NCBI GenBank assembly: GCA_964626265.1
Contig: CAZVCG010000035.1
Span: 1 to 20,163 of the forward strand
DNA: 20,163 nucleotides
Source: CAZVCG01 sp964626265
GTDB taxonomy: Bacteria > Pseudomonadota > Alphaproteobacteria > UBA9219
Direction of reading: 5' to 3'
Made by a program: the position numbers and the translations under genes. The notes beneath the pieces were generated by a model. The model saw nothing but the letters and a program-made list of their open reading frames with translations. It did not search any database and had not been told where the DNA came from. Each line of letters begins with the position of its first letter. Position 1 is the stretch's first letter. Shown in pieces: positions 1 through 7,694 of the stretch.

Positions 1-100
1 AGTCTGCTTAATCTCAACCGTCTACTGGTGGCTTAATTGAGTCTGGACCCTAGGAATCACTCTAAATCCCGCCTTGCAGCGCGTAAAGTAAAAGCCAAGC
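1..100. other. Short flank with no recognised gene
   Basis: This is the sequence beyond the aatA stop codon up to the window edge. No convincing reading frame, tRNA or terminator hairpin was seen. A CCTAGG palindrome near position 50, flanked by GAGT and ACTC, faintly resembles an insertion-sequence edge, but nothing supports that firmly. Confidence 0.4.
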
Positions 101-1315
101 TCACTTTAATTTTTCCACCGCGCGCTTGATGCGCTGGCAGGCTTCTTTCAAGTCCTTCGTCGCCGTCGCGTATGAAATGCGGAAATACGGGCTTAATCCG
201 AATGCCGATCCCGGCACAGCCGCAACGCCCTCGGATTCAAGGAAATACTCGACAACATCGTCATCCGACGTCAGCTCGTTCCCTCCTGGCGTGATCTTGC
301 CGAGCAAGCCTTCGCAGCTCGGAAACACGTAAAACGCGCCTTCGGGCTTGGCGCACGAAAGGCCCGGCACGGCGTTCAGCATATCCGCCACCATGTCGCG
401 ACGTTCCTTGAAGGTCTTGTTCTGGGTTGCAAGAAAATCTTGCGGTCCCTTCAAAGCGGCCGTCGCCGCCGCTTGGCTGATCGACGAGGCGTTGCTGGTC
501 GAGTGACCCTGCACCTCGGCCATTTTCTTGATGAGCGGCTCCGGTCCGCCCGCATAGCCGATGCGCCAACCTGTCATATTATAGGCCTTCGAAACGCCGT
601 TCATAGTCAACGTGCGACCATAAAGTTCGGGCATGACCTGCGCGATAGTAGAGAATTTAAACCCGTCATACACGATATGCTCATAGATATCGTCGCTCAG
701 GATCCAAACATGCGGATAACGCAGCAATACTTCGCCCAAAGCTTTCAACTCTTTTTCCGTATAGGCCGCGCCTGAAGGATTGCTCGGCGAATTGAGGATG
801 AGCCATTTCGTCTTTGGCGTGATGGCCTTTTCCAACTCTTCCGGCTTCATCTTAAAGCCGTTTTCGGCCTTCGTCGGCACGATAACGGGCGTTCCTTCGG
901 CCAGATTGACCATGTCGGGATACGACACCCAGTAAGGCGCGGGGATCAGCACCTCGTCGCCCGGCCCGACCGTGACCATGATGGCGTTGTAAAGAACCTG
1001 TTTCCCGCCTGCGCACACGATGATCTGGCCCGGTTTATACGTCAGACCATTTTCGCGTTTGAACTTGGCCACAATGGCTTCCTTCAGTTCGGGCGTGCCG
1101 TCCACCGCCGTATATTTCGTGTCGCCGCGCTTGATGGCGGCATAGGCCCCCTCTTTAACGAAATCCGGCGTATCGTAATCCGGCTCGCCGGCCGCAAGAC
1201 CAATGACATCCTTGCCCGAGGCCTTCAGCTCCTTCGCCAGCTTAGTGATCCTGAGCGTCGGTGACGGATTGACCTTGCTCAAACGGGGCGCAAAAAAACG
1301 ATCGGTTTCGGTCAT
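101..1315 (-). CDS. aatA: Pyridoxal-phosphate aspartate aminotransferase (class I)
   Basis: This cytoplasmic enzyme transfers the amino group of aspartate to 2-oxoglutarate, linking amino acid and TCA metabolism. The 404-residue length is usual for the family. The PLP-binding lysine is K243 in NGVSKAYNMTGWRIGYAGG. The cofactor and substrate residues N179 (in NSPSNPSG), D208 and Y211 (in SDDIYEH) and R251 are also visible. I chose the ATG at 1315 because the protein MTETDRFFAPRLSKV starts like known homologues and AGGGAG lies about 10 nt upstream. The frame stays open to 1417, but that extension is low-complexity, unlike the family, and overlaps the candidate promoter. Related subgroups also use prephenate or aromatic substrates, so exact specificity is inferred. 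It is transcribed away from the insertion sequence. Confidence 0.93.
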   Translation of the reverse strand: MTETDRFFAPRLSKVNPSPTLRITKLAKELKASGKDVIGLAAGEPDYDTPDFVKEGAYAAIKRGDTKYTAVDGTPELKEAIVAKFKRENGLTYKPGQIIVCAGGKQVLYNAIMVTVGPGDEVLIPAPYWVSYPDMVNLAEGTPVIVPTKAENGFKMKPEELEKAITPKTKWLILNSPSNPSGAAYTEKELKALGEVLLRYPHVWILSDDIYEHIVYDGFKFSTIAQVMPELYGRTLTMNGVSKAYNMTGWRIGYAGGPEPLIKKMAEVQGHSTSNASSISQAAATAALKGPQDFLATQNKTFKERRDMVADMLNAVPGLSCAKPEGAFYVFPSCEGLLGKITPGGNELTSDDDVVEYFLESEGVAAVPGSAFGLSPYFRISYATATKDLKEACQRIKRAVEKLK

Positions 1316-1355
1316 GGTTAGAAGGCTCCCTGTAAGTAATTTTATGGCTGCCCCG

Positions 1356-1384
1356 AGGATAAGAGAGCCGCCCCCTTCTGGCAA
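1356..1384 (-). promoter_or_regulatory. Candidate sigma70 promoter for aatA
   Basis: On the minus strand a -35 box TTGCCA (1379-1384) lies 17 bp from a -10 box TATCCT (1356-1361). Transcription would start near 1349 and give a leader of about 35 nt that includes the AGGGAG ribosome site. This placement supports the aatA start at 1315 rather than 1417. It is a consensus match only. Confidence 0.45.
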
Positions 1385-1537
1385 GCCGGACCCTTCCCGG
1401 GCTTTGAAACGCGCCAAATTCCGGCTCCGGCAAGAGGAGGGCCGGACTTGCGATGAATAGTGGAGAGCTTTTACAGCGACCTTTGTTATTGAAACATTTT
1501 ACCGGAATATGACGGCAGAATGCCCGAAGTATTGGCT

Positions 1538-1555
1538 TATTGTATTGATACAATA
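1538..1555. repeat. 18-bp palindrome beside the IS insertion point
   Basis: TATTGTAT and ATACAATA are perfect 8-bp inverted arms separated by TG. The insertion sequence starts 5 bp further on. The right flank of the IS begins ATTGTAT, so removing the IS and one ATT restores a third arm: TATTGTAT-tg-ATACAATA-c-TATTGTAT. Confidence 0.7.
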
Positions 1556-1560
1556 CTATT

Positions 1561-1581
1561 AGACCCGATGCAAAAGTCGGG
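1561..1581 (+). repeat. IS left terminal inverted repeat
   Basis: This 21-bp arm is perfectly complementary to 2514-2534. The sequence immediately inside differs between the two ends, so the repeat ends cleanly. Confidence 0.9.
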
Positions 1582-1616
1582 TTGAAACTTTGTTAACCTG
1601 GCTGTGATTCAAGGTT

Positions 1617-1639
1617 GGAGAGGCGTTGGAGGCCTCTCC
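1617..1639 (+). promoter_or_regulatory. Hairpin covering the transposase ribosome site
   Basis: GGAGAGGC (1617-1624) and GCCTCTCC (1632-1639) form a perfect 8-bp stem with a 7-nt loop, ending 1 nt before the transposase ATG. The likely Shine-Dalgarno GGAGG (1628-1632) lies in the loop and the base of the 3' arm. In several IS families such hairpins stop translation from read-through transcripts; that role is inferred here. Confidence 0.6.
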
Positions 1640-1640
1640 G

Positions 1641-2471
1641 ATGACAAGATTTAACAGTCGCAGCCTTCTTGGCAAGAGGTCTTTTCGGGCTCTGGCAGGC
1701 CTTGAAGCGCCGATATTCGTGAAAATGGTTGAAAGGCTCCGCCCTGCATGGCGAGAGAAGGTTGTCGAGCCGAAGGATCGGGATGGTCGTCCATGGGGCA
1801 TCGGCGGGCTCGAAGATCACCTGCTTGTCCTTCTGATCCTGTATCGCTGTGCAGTGACGCAGGATTTTCTGGCTTGTTTGTATGGGGTCGATCAATCGGC
1901 CATCAGTCGGGCCGTTGGGCGGATCGAGAAGTTGGCGGCACGGGTTTTGGGCGTAAAGCGGACAATCCGCGTGACCCGCGAAGAAGCCGAAGCTCTTATT
2001 ATCGACGCCACGGAGCAGCCTATTCAGCGGCCGACCCGTAAACAGCGGTGTTGGTATTCCGGCAAGAAAAAGCGGCATACGATCAAAACCGAAATCGTTG
2101 TCACGAAAGCGGGCCGGATCGCTGCCGTTTCAAATCCTGCGCCGGGGCGAGTGCATGATCTTGAGTTGCGACGGCGAAGTTGCCCTTTGCCGAAAGACAC
2201 ACAAGTTTATGCCGACAGCGGCTATCAGGGAATCCACAAGGATCACCCGAACGCCGACATACCCTATAAACGCACAAAAAAGAAACCGCTGACCAAGGAC
2301 GAACGCGACTACAACCATGCGCTCAGTCGCTACCGTGTTCGCGTCGAGCACAGCATCGCCAAAATCAAGAAGTTCAGGATGTTGTCCGAGAGATTCAGAT
2401 ATCCCCTGCCAACCTATGCCGCCAAGTTCGCCCTCGTCGCGGGCATCGTCAACATCATGGCGGGGTTTTGA
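1641..2471 (+). CDS. IS5-family DDE transposase
   Basis: This 276-residue transposase cuts and joins the ends of its own element. An N-terminal helix-turn-helix region (about 50-105, containing YGVDQSAISRAVGRIEKL) is followed by a DDE_Tnp_4-type RNase H-fold catalytic domain. The likely triad is D122 (IIDATEQPIQRP), D192 (YADSGYQG) and E236 (RVEHSIAKIK). The motif WYSGKKKRHTIK is typical of the IS5/ISL2 group. I chose the ATG at 1641 because GGAGG lies 8 nt upstream. An in-frame TTG at 1626 is an alternative that would add five residues. The frame is intact, with no frameshift, so the enzyme could be functional. Confidence 0.92.
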   Translation: MTRFNSRSLLGKRSFRALAGLEAPIFVKMVERLRPAWREKVVEPKDRDGRPWGIGGLEDHLLVLLILYRCAVTQDFLACLYGVDQSAISRAVGRIEKLAARVLGVKRTIRVTREEAEALIIDATEQPIQRPTRKQRCWYSGKKKRHTIKTEIVVTKAGRIAAVSNPAPGRVHDLELRRRSCPLPKDTQVYADSGYQGIHKDHPNADIPYKRTKKKPLTKDERDYNHALSRYRVRVEHSIAKIKKFRMLSERFRYPLPTYAAKFALVAGIVNIMAGF

Positions 2472-2513
2472 GCCGGAACGTCAGCCAGGCGGCCTTTTCG
2501 TCCTAAAAAATCG

Positions 2514-2534
2514 CCCGACTTTTGCATCGGGTCT
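2514..2534 (-). repeat. IS right terminal inverted repeat
   Basis: This is the reverse complement of 1561-1581 with no mismatch over 21 bp, located 42 bp beyond the transposase stop codon. Confidence 0.9.
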
Positions 2535-2725
2535 ATTGTATTCGTTTGTTGGGGCAAAAATTTATTTATATAGTATTTGTTTCTTTGAATAGCTTTATTT
2601 TCTATTTGTTAACCCTGCTTGCGAATCACTTATAACTCGCTTAATTCTTCCTGAGGTTAGTTAGCTATCCCCTCCCTAACGCTCCTCCTTCGCAAAAACG
2701 ACAACAATGACCTGAGGGCACATAC

Positions 2726-4414
2726 ATGAACACGCATCTTCTCCGCTTAACGATCTCTCTGCGCATTTACGCCATTATCGGCATCGTCGTGCTGGGCATA
2801 GCGGGCATCATCGCCATGAGCGCTAACTCGATAAAAGAAGAACTCTTTGAAGCTCGTTCGGAACAAACGCGCCGTCTTGTCGAGATGGCTTATGCGCTGC
2901 TGGACGAATATGCGGCGCGCGTGAAATCGGGAGAGTTGAAGCTTGAAGACGCCCAGGACCGCGCCATGAAGCGCATAGGCTCGCTCCGCTACGACAAGAC
3001 CAATTATTTCTGGATCAACGATCTTGACGGCAAAATGGTGATGCACCCTGTATCGACCAAACTTGTGGGCACTGACGTAAAAGACATCAAAGACGCGGAC
3101 GGAAACAGAATCTTTGTTGACATGATCGAGCTTGTGAAAAAGCAAGGAGAAAGCAGCTATCGCTATTATTGGCCGCCCGACAGCACCGCCAAACTCAAAA
3201 TTTCCTACATAAAGGGCTTTCCCGAATGGAACTGGCTCATCGGCAGCGGCGTATTCGTCGATGATGTGGAAGCCCAAATTTGGCGCGTTGTCAAATCCCT
3301 TTGCCTCATCGGCCTGTTTATTCTCGTCACGGCCGTTGCCGCCGCAGTCTTCGTCGGACGCAGCATCTCTAAGCCGGTGCAATCTCTGACCAAGTGCATG
3401 CAGCGTCTTGCCGCAGGCGACTTGAACGTCGAAGTCGGGATGCAGGACCGCGCTGACGAGATCGGCGAGATGGCCAAGACGGTCAAGGTCTTTCAGGAAA
3501 ACGCGCGCCAGGTCGAAAAGCTGAACGCCGAACAGGCCGAGATGGAACGCAAGGCCGCCGCCGAGAAAAAGCAGGCCATGGACAAAATGGCCGACGAGTT
3601 CGAAAGGAGCGTCGGCCAAATCGTCAACGTCGTGGCCTCGGCCTCGACCGAACTGCAAACCAGCGCCAAGAGCCTTTCGGAAATCGCCGACCAGACGAGC
3701 CGCCAGTCTTCCACCGTCGCCGCCGCGACCGAGGAAGCCTCGGCCAGCGTTCAAACGGTGGCTTCCGCCGCCGAGGAGCTTGCGGCCTCCATCGGGGAGA
3801 TCAACCGGCAGGTCGGCGAATCCTCGCGCGTGGCCGCCGGCGCCGTGGAAGAGGTCAAGCGCACGAACGCGACGGTCTCGACCCTCTCCGAAGCCGCCGC
3901 CCAGATCGGCGACGTCGTCAAGCTTATCCAGGACATCGCCGAACAGACCAATCTTCTCGCGCTCAACGCCACGATCGAGGCGGCGCGCGCCGGCGAAGCG
4001 GGCAAAGGCTTCGCCGTCGTGGCCAGCGAGGTGAAGAACCTCGCCAACCAGACGGCCCGCGCCACGGAGGAGATATCGAACAAAATCGTCACCGTACAGA
4101 ACGTTTCAACCGAGGCCGTTTCGGCCATCCGCGGCATCGGCGCGACGATCGAGAAAATCAGCGAGATTTCCGGCGTTATCGCCAACGCCATCCAGCAACA
4201 GGAACTGGCGACCAAGGAAATCTCCAACAACGTGCAGCAGGCCTCGGCGGGAACCAACGAGGTTTCAAGCAACATCGTTAACGTGACTCACGCCGCGATG
4301 GAATCCCGCAACGCCGCCAACGAGGTGCTTCAGGCATCAGGCGAGTTGTCGAAACAATCCGAAGCGCTGCGCGCCGAGATTCAAACCTTCCTATCCAAGG
4401 TTAGAACCGGATAA
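2726..4414 (+). CDS. Methyl-accepting chemotaxis protein with a Cache sensor
   Basis: This 562-residue inner-membrane chemoreceptor would signal to a CheA-CheW array. TM1 (about 12-33) is followed by a periplasmic single Cache domain (about 35-186; YFWINDLDGKMVMHP, then WNWLIGSGVFVDD), TM2 (190-212), a HAMP domain (211-263) and the coiled-coil signalling domain (about 295-555). The hairpin tip IAEQTNLLALNATIEAARAGE is fully conserved. No C-terminal methyltransferase-tethering pentapeptide is seen. sCache domains commonly bind small organic acids, but the ligand cannot be read here. The ATG follows a weak GAGGG site, and no clear promoter was found in the AT-rich 190 bp between the IS and the start. 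The signalling half is nearly the same as in the next gene. Confidence 0.93.
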   Translation: MNTHLLRLTISLRIYAIIGIVVLGIAGIIAMSANSIKEELFEARSEQTRRLVEMAYALLDEYAARVKSGELKLEDAQDRAMKRIGSLRYDKTNYFWINDLDGKMVMHPVSTKLVGTDVKDIKDADGNRIFVDMIELVKKQGESSYRYYWPPDSTAKLKISYIKGFPEWNWLIGSGVFVDDVEAQIWRVVKSLCLIGLFILVTAVAAAVFVGRSISKPVQSLTKCMQRLAAGDLNVEVGMQDRADEIGEMAKTVKVFQENARQVEKLNAEQAEMERKAAAEKKQAMDKMADEFERSVGQIVNVVASASTELQTSAKSLSEIADQTSRQSSTVAAATEEASASVQTVASAAEELAASIGEINRQVGESSRVAAGAVEEVKRTNATVSTLSEAAAQIGDVVKLIQDIAEQTNLLALNATIEAARAGEAGKGFAVVASEVKNLANQTARATEEISNKIVTVQNVSTEAVSAIRGIGATIEKISEISGVIANAIQQQELATKEISNNVQQASAGTNEVSSNIVNVTHAAMESRNAANEVLQASGELSKQSEALRAEIQTFLSKVRTG

Positions 4415-4593
4415 CGTCAAATAACGGCAATATACATTTCAGACTGACATTTCGCATTTCTTTACGTGCGCATAGTCCTTTTATTCGTGATTGTGTTATC
4501 TTGCTATAGCAATAGTCCGGCGAATCAACTAACACTACGCCATAACTTTTCTAATGACCGTTGATTGAACTCTTTTGGCGGTTGGGAGAACAC

Positions 4594-6378
4594 ATGACCG
4601 ATACGATAGGCATAGTCGGCGCAGGCCGAATGGGAACTGCTATTGCGCAAATGTACGCCCAAGCCGGATATAACGTCGTTCTCGTCGATGTCAGCGGCAA
4701 ATTCCTCATCAACGCTGTAAACAGCATAGGCAACGCCTTAGATCAGGATGTCGCCTCGGGAAAAATAAACCAACAAAAGAAAGAAGAGGTTATATCCCGC
4801 CTTACATCGGGAACCGATTTTTCGTTGCTGAAAAACTGCGCCGTTTGCCTCGAAATCGTGCTGGAAAACGACCATATCAAGTCGTTCATCCATGCGAAAA
4901 TACGGGAAAAGGCGGGACAGGATATCGTGATTGCCTCGAATACGGCGACATTGCCCGTAAAACCCATGGCAAAGCGCGTGGATTCGCCGCAAAATTTTTT
5001 GGGCATCACCTTCGGCTTTCCACCGCAAACGGCTCCGGAAGTTAAAATCATACCCGGGCCTCACGCCAGCCAGGCGGCTATTGACAGCGTGATCAACTGT
5101 CTACGCGCTATCGGCAAAACGCCTATGATCATCAAGGATCGAAAAGGCCCCTTCCGTTTCTCGCTAACCGCGCAAGTTTGGGCTTATCTCGCCACGATGA
5201 CGTTGACGTTCGTTATGTGGGAAACGGCTGTCTGGCTCGACCTTAGCCCCGCCGCATCGCAGGCCGCCGCCATTATCGGCTCCATTACCGGCCTGTCGGC
5301 GACCGTCTATTTTTCATATCTGCTTATGGCCCTGTTCAATCGGCAATCCAAATTGACCCATGCCATGACAGGTCTTGCTGCTAACGATCTCTCAATCACG
5401 GTGCCCCTTCTTGACCGTCAAGACGAGTGCGGAGATATCGCCCGTATCGTCGATATTCTGAAAAAAATCACCCTCGAAGTGAACCGTCTCGCCGAGGAAG
5501 AATCTAAAAAAATGAAAGCCGACGCCGACAAGCGGGTCTTTCTTGAAAAGCTCACGGGCGAGTTCGAGCAAAACGTCGGCCAGATCGTCAACGACGTCGC
5601 TGCCGAAGCGTTACAGCTCCAATCAAACGCCAAACATCTGTCTGAAATGTCAGATCAGACGAACCGCCAATCTTCCACCGTAGCAGCCGCGACCGAGGAA
5701 GCCTCAGCCAGCGTACAGACGGTGGCCTCGGCAGCCGAAGAGCTTTCCGCCTCAATCGGCGAAATCAACAGGCAAGTTAGCGAATCCTCGCGCGTGGCCG
5801 CCGGAGCCGTCGAAGAGGTCAAGCACACGAACGAAACCGTTTCGACGCTGTCCGAAGCCGCCGCCCAGATCGGCGACGTCGTCAAGCTTATTCAGGACAT
5901 AGCCGAACAGACCAATCTTCTCGCGCTCAACGCCACGATCGAGGCGGCCCGCGCAGGGGAAGCGGGCAAAGGTTTCGCCGTCGTGGCCAGCGAGGTGAAA
6001 AATCTCGCCAACCAGACGGCCCGCGCCACGGAAGAAATCTCTAACAAGATCGTGACGGTACAGACCGTCTCCACCGAAGCCGTGTCCGCGATCCGCAATA
6101 TCGGCGTCACCATAGATAAAATGAGCGAAATCTCCGGCATAATCGCAAACGCCATCCAGCAACAAACCTCAGCTACCAAGGAAATCGCCAATAACGTGCA
6201 ACAAGCCTCTGCGGGAACCAACGAAGTGTCGAGCAGCATCATAACGGTAACGCACGCCGCCTCGGAATCAGGCAAGGCGGCAGGCGAAGTTCTTCAGGCC
6301 TCCGGACAGCTCTCGCAACAGGCCGATAGATTGCAAAAAGAGGTACAATCCTTCCTCAGCCGCGTTAAGCAAAATTAA
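4594..6378 (+). CDS. Chemoreceptor fused to a 3-hydroxyacyl-CoA-dehydrogenase-like NAD domain
   Basis: This 594-residue protein has an unusual order. Residues 1-185 match the NAD-binding domain of 3-hydroxyacyl-CoA dehydrogenase (3HCDH_N), with GIVGAGRMG (G9, G11, G14), acidic D32 after strand 2, a VEN-like LEN (E91) and ASNT (114-117). A membrane hairpin (about 192-215 and 222-248), a HAMP-like segment (about 250-300) and a full MCP signalling domain with the conserved tip (about 434-466) follow. Aligned to the human enzyme, the catalytic residues Ser137, His158, Glu170 and Asn208 become A118, T139, K151 and about F189, so catalysis is unlikely while nucleotide binding may persist. The sensor would be cytoplasmic. 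ATG 4594 has GGGAG 5 nt upstream and begins the Rossmann fold at once; TTG 4561 would add 11 residues. An NAD(H)-sensing role is inference. Confidence 0.9.
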   Translation: MTDTIGIVGAGRMGTAIAQMYAQAGYNVVLVDVSGKFLINAVNSIGNALDQDVASGKINQQKKEEVISRLTSGTDFSLLKNCAVCLEIVLENDHIKSFIHAKIREKAGQDIVIASNTATLPVKPMAKRVDSPQNFLGITFGFPPQTAPEVKIIPGPHASQAAIDSVINCLRAIGKTPMIIKDRKGPFRFSLTAQVWAYLATMTLTFVMWETAVWLDLSPAASQAAAIIGSITGLSATVYFSYLLMALFNRQSKLTHAMTGLAANDLSITVPLLDRQDECGDIARIVDILKKITLEVNRLAEEESKKMKADADKRVFLEKLTGEFEQNVGQIVNDVAAEALQLQSNAKHLSEMSDQTNRQSSTVAAATEEASASVQTVASAAEELSASIGEINRQVSESSRVAAGAVEEVKHTNETVSTLSEAAAQIGDVVKLIQDIAEQTNLLALNATIEAARAGEAGKGFAVVASEVKNLANQTARATEEISNKIVTVQTVSTEAVSAIRNIGVTIDKMSEISGIIANAIQQQTSATKEIANNVQQASAGTNEVSSSIITVTHAASESGKAAGEVLQASGQLSQQADRLQKEVQSFLSRVKQN

Positions 6379-7694
6379 CCCTTATTCTGCTTCTTCCGCC
6401 GTAGCTCGGCCCAATAGTCGAGCCGCTTTTTCACCTCGCGCTCAAACCCGCGCTCGACGGGCCTGTAGAAAACCTGCCGCTCCATGCCGTCCGGAAAGTA
6501 ATTCTGGCCTGAAAAGCCCTCATCGGTGTCATGATCGTAGGCATACCCCTTCCCATACCCTTGTTCACCCATAAGCTTCGTAGAAGCGTTTAGGATGTGC
6601 TTGGGGGGCATGAGGGAGCCATACTGCTCTGAAGCCCTCCTTGCGTCGCCCTGAGCGATGTATAAAGCGTTCGATTTTGGCGCTGTAGCGAGGTAAACCA
6701 CCGACTGAACCAGTGCCAACTCCCCCTCCGGACTGCCCAAACGCTCATACGCATCCCATGCAGAAAGCGTCATTTGAAGGGCTTGAGGGTCTGCTAACCC
6801 TATGTCTTCGCTGGCAAAACGGGTAAGGCGGCGCGCTATGTACCGGGGGTCCTCCCCCCCTCCCAGCATTCTCGCCAACCAATACAACGCCGCATCGCAA
6901 TCCGAGCCACGCATAGACTTGTGCAAAGCGCTAATCAGGTTGTAGTGGCTTTCATGAGCTTTATCGTAAAGCGGCATTCTGCGTTGCACGAATACTGTAA
7001 GCGATGTCGTATCGAGCGGATGCGCATCCTTTAACATGAACAGCTCTTCCGCCATTACAAGGAGATAACGCCCGTCACCATCTGCCATATCCCGAAGTGC
7101 TGCACGAGCATCATCATTCAAGGGAAGCTTGCGGCCTTCGATGTCTTCGGCGCGATCGAGCAATCTTTCAAGCGCGAAATCGTCAAGTCGATTCAGAACA
7201 AAAACCTGGCAACGCGACAGCAAAGCGCTGTTGAGTTCAAACGATGGATTTTCCGTCGTCGCGCCAACCAGAACAACCGTGCCGTCCTCGACATAAGGCA
7301 ACAACACGTCCTGTTGCGCGCGGTTGAACCGATGCACTTCGTCCACGAAGAGCAACGTGCCTTGACCGATCTGGCGGCGATTTTCCGCCGTTTCGAATAT
7401 CTTGCGCAACTCGGCAACGCCCGAAGCGGTGGCGGAAACAGGTTCAAACGTCAGACCAACGGCCTCGGCCAGAAGCCTCGCGATGGTTGTTTTACCGCAC
7501 CCCGGCGGACCCCATAAAATCATCGAGGCCAAGCGCCGCGCCGCCACCATGCGCCCGATAGGCGCCTGTTCGACCAATAAGTGATCCTGCCCCACAACCT
7601 CAGCAAGCGTTTTTGGTCTCAGCCGTTCGGCCAAAGGTTTTGCAACGGCAGAGCTGAAAAGCGACGATTCCTGGTTTTTTGGATATTTAATCAT
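6375..7694 (-). CDS. rarA: Replication-associated recombination protein A (AAA+ ATPase)
   Basis: RarA/MgsA is a clamp-loader-like AAA+ ATPase that acts at stalled replication forks. The 439-residue protein has Walker A GPPGCGKTT (62-70), Walker B LLFVDE (114-119) followed by HRFNRAQQD, and sensor-1 region GATTENPSFELN (144-155). The C-terminal MgsA-type tetramerisation region contains HKSMRGSDCDAALYWLARML and RRLTRFASEDIGLADPQAL. Its ATG overlaps the degP stop codon as ATGA, suggesting translational coupling. The stop codon overlaps that of the convergent chemoreceptor gene by two bases, leaving no space for a terminator. The rplQ-degP-rarA order is familiar from alphaproteobacterial genomes. 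Confidence 0.95.
   Translation of the reverse strand: MIKYPKNQESSLFSSAVAKPLAERLRPKTLAEVVGQDHLLVEQAPIGRMVAARRLASMILWGPPGCGKTTIARLLAEAVGLTFEPVSATASGVAELRKIFETAENRRQIGQGTLLFVDEVHRFNRAQQDVLLPYVEDGTVVLVGATTENPSFELNSALLSRCQVFVLNRLDDFALERLLDRAEDIEGRKLPLNDDARAALRDMADGDGRYLLVMAEELFMLKDAHPLDTTSLTVFVQRRMPLYDKAHESHYNLISALHKSMRGSDCDAALYWLARMLGGGEDPRYIARRLTRFASEDIGLADPQALQMTLSAWDAYERLGSPEGELALVQSVVYLATAPKSNALYIAQGDARRASEQYGSLMPPKHILNASTKLMGEQGYGKGYAYDHDTDEGFSGQNYFPDGMERQVFYRPVERGFEREVKKRLDYWAELRRKKQNKG

Larger units (their letters stand above)
1561..2534 (+). mobile_element. Complete IS5-family insertion sequence
   Basis: The 974-bp element is bounded by perfect 21-bp inverted repeats (1561-1581 and 2514-2534) that begin AGACCCGATG. 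It carries one intact DDE transposase. ATT occurs directly outside both ends (1558-1560 and 2535-2537), consistent with a 3-bp target duplication. Because the outermost base pair is ambiguous, a TA duplication fits as well. Intact ends and frame suggest a recent, possibly active copy. The transposase type points to an ISL2-like subgroup of IS5, although the subgroup is less certain than the family. It sits between two divergent genes and interrupts neither. Confidence 0.9.

Noticed and set aside
38..63. Possible insertion-sequence edge around GAGT...CCTAGG...ACTC
   Set aside because: The arms are only 4 bp and no transposase or partner end is visible.
1316..1417. In-frame 34-codon extension of aatA
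   Set aside because: The extension does not resemble the family N-terminus, it overlaps the candidate promoter, and ATG 1315 has a good ribosome site.
2535..2725. Possible promoters for the first chemoreceptor
   Set aside because: AT-rich sequence offers several weak boxes, but none combines good -35 and -10 elements with 16-18 bp spacing; no sigma28-type flagellar promoter was seen either.
2747..3754. Long minus-strand frame (335 codons) opposite the first chemoreceptor
   Set aside because: It lies wholly antisense to a well-supported MCP, has His/Gly/Asp-rich composition typical of antisense frames, and shows no recognisable domain.
4501..4512. Palindrome TTGCTATAGCAA upstream of the second chemoreceptor
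   Set aside because: It is perfect but short and AT-rich, with no promoter boxes at proper spacing and no second copy, so it could be chance.
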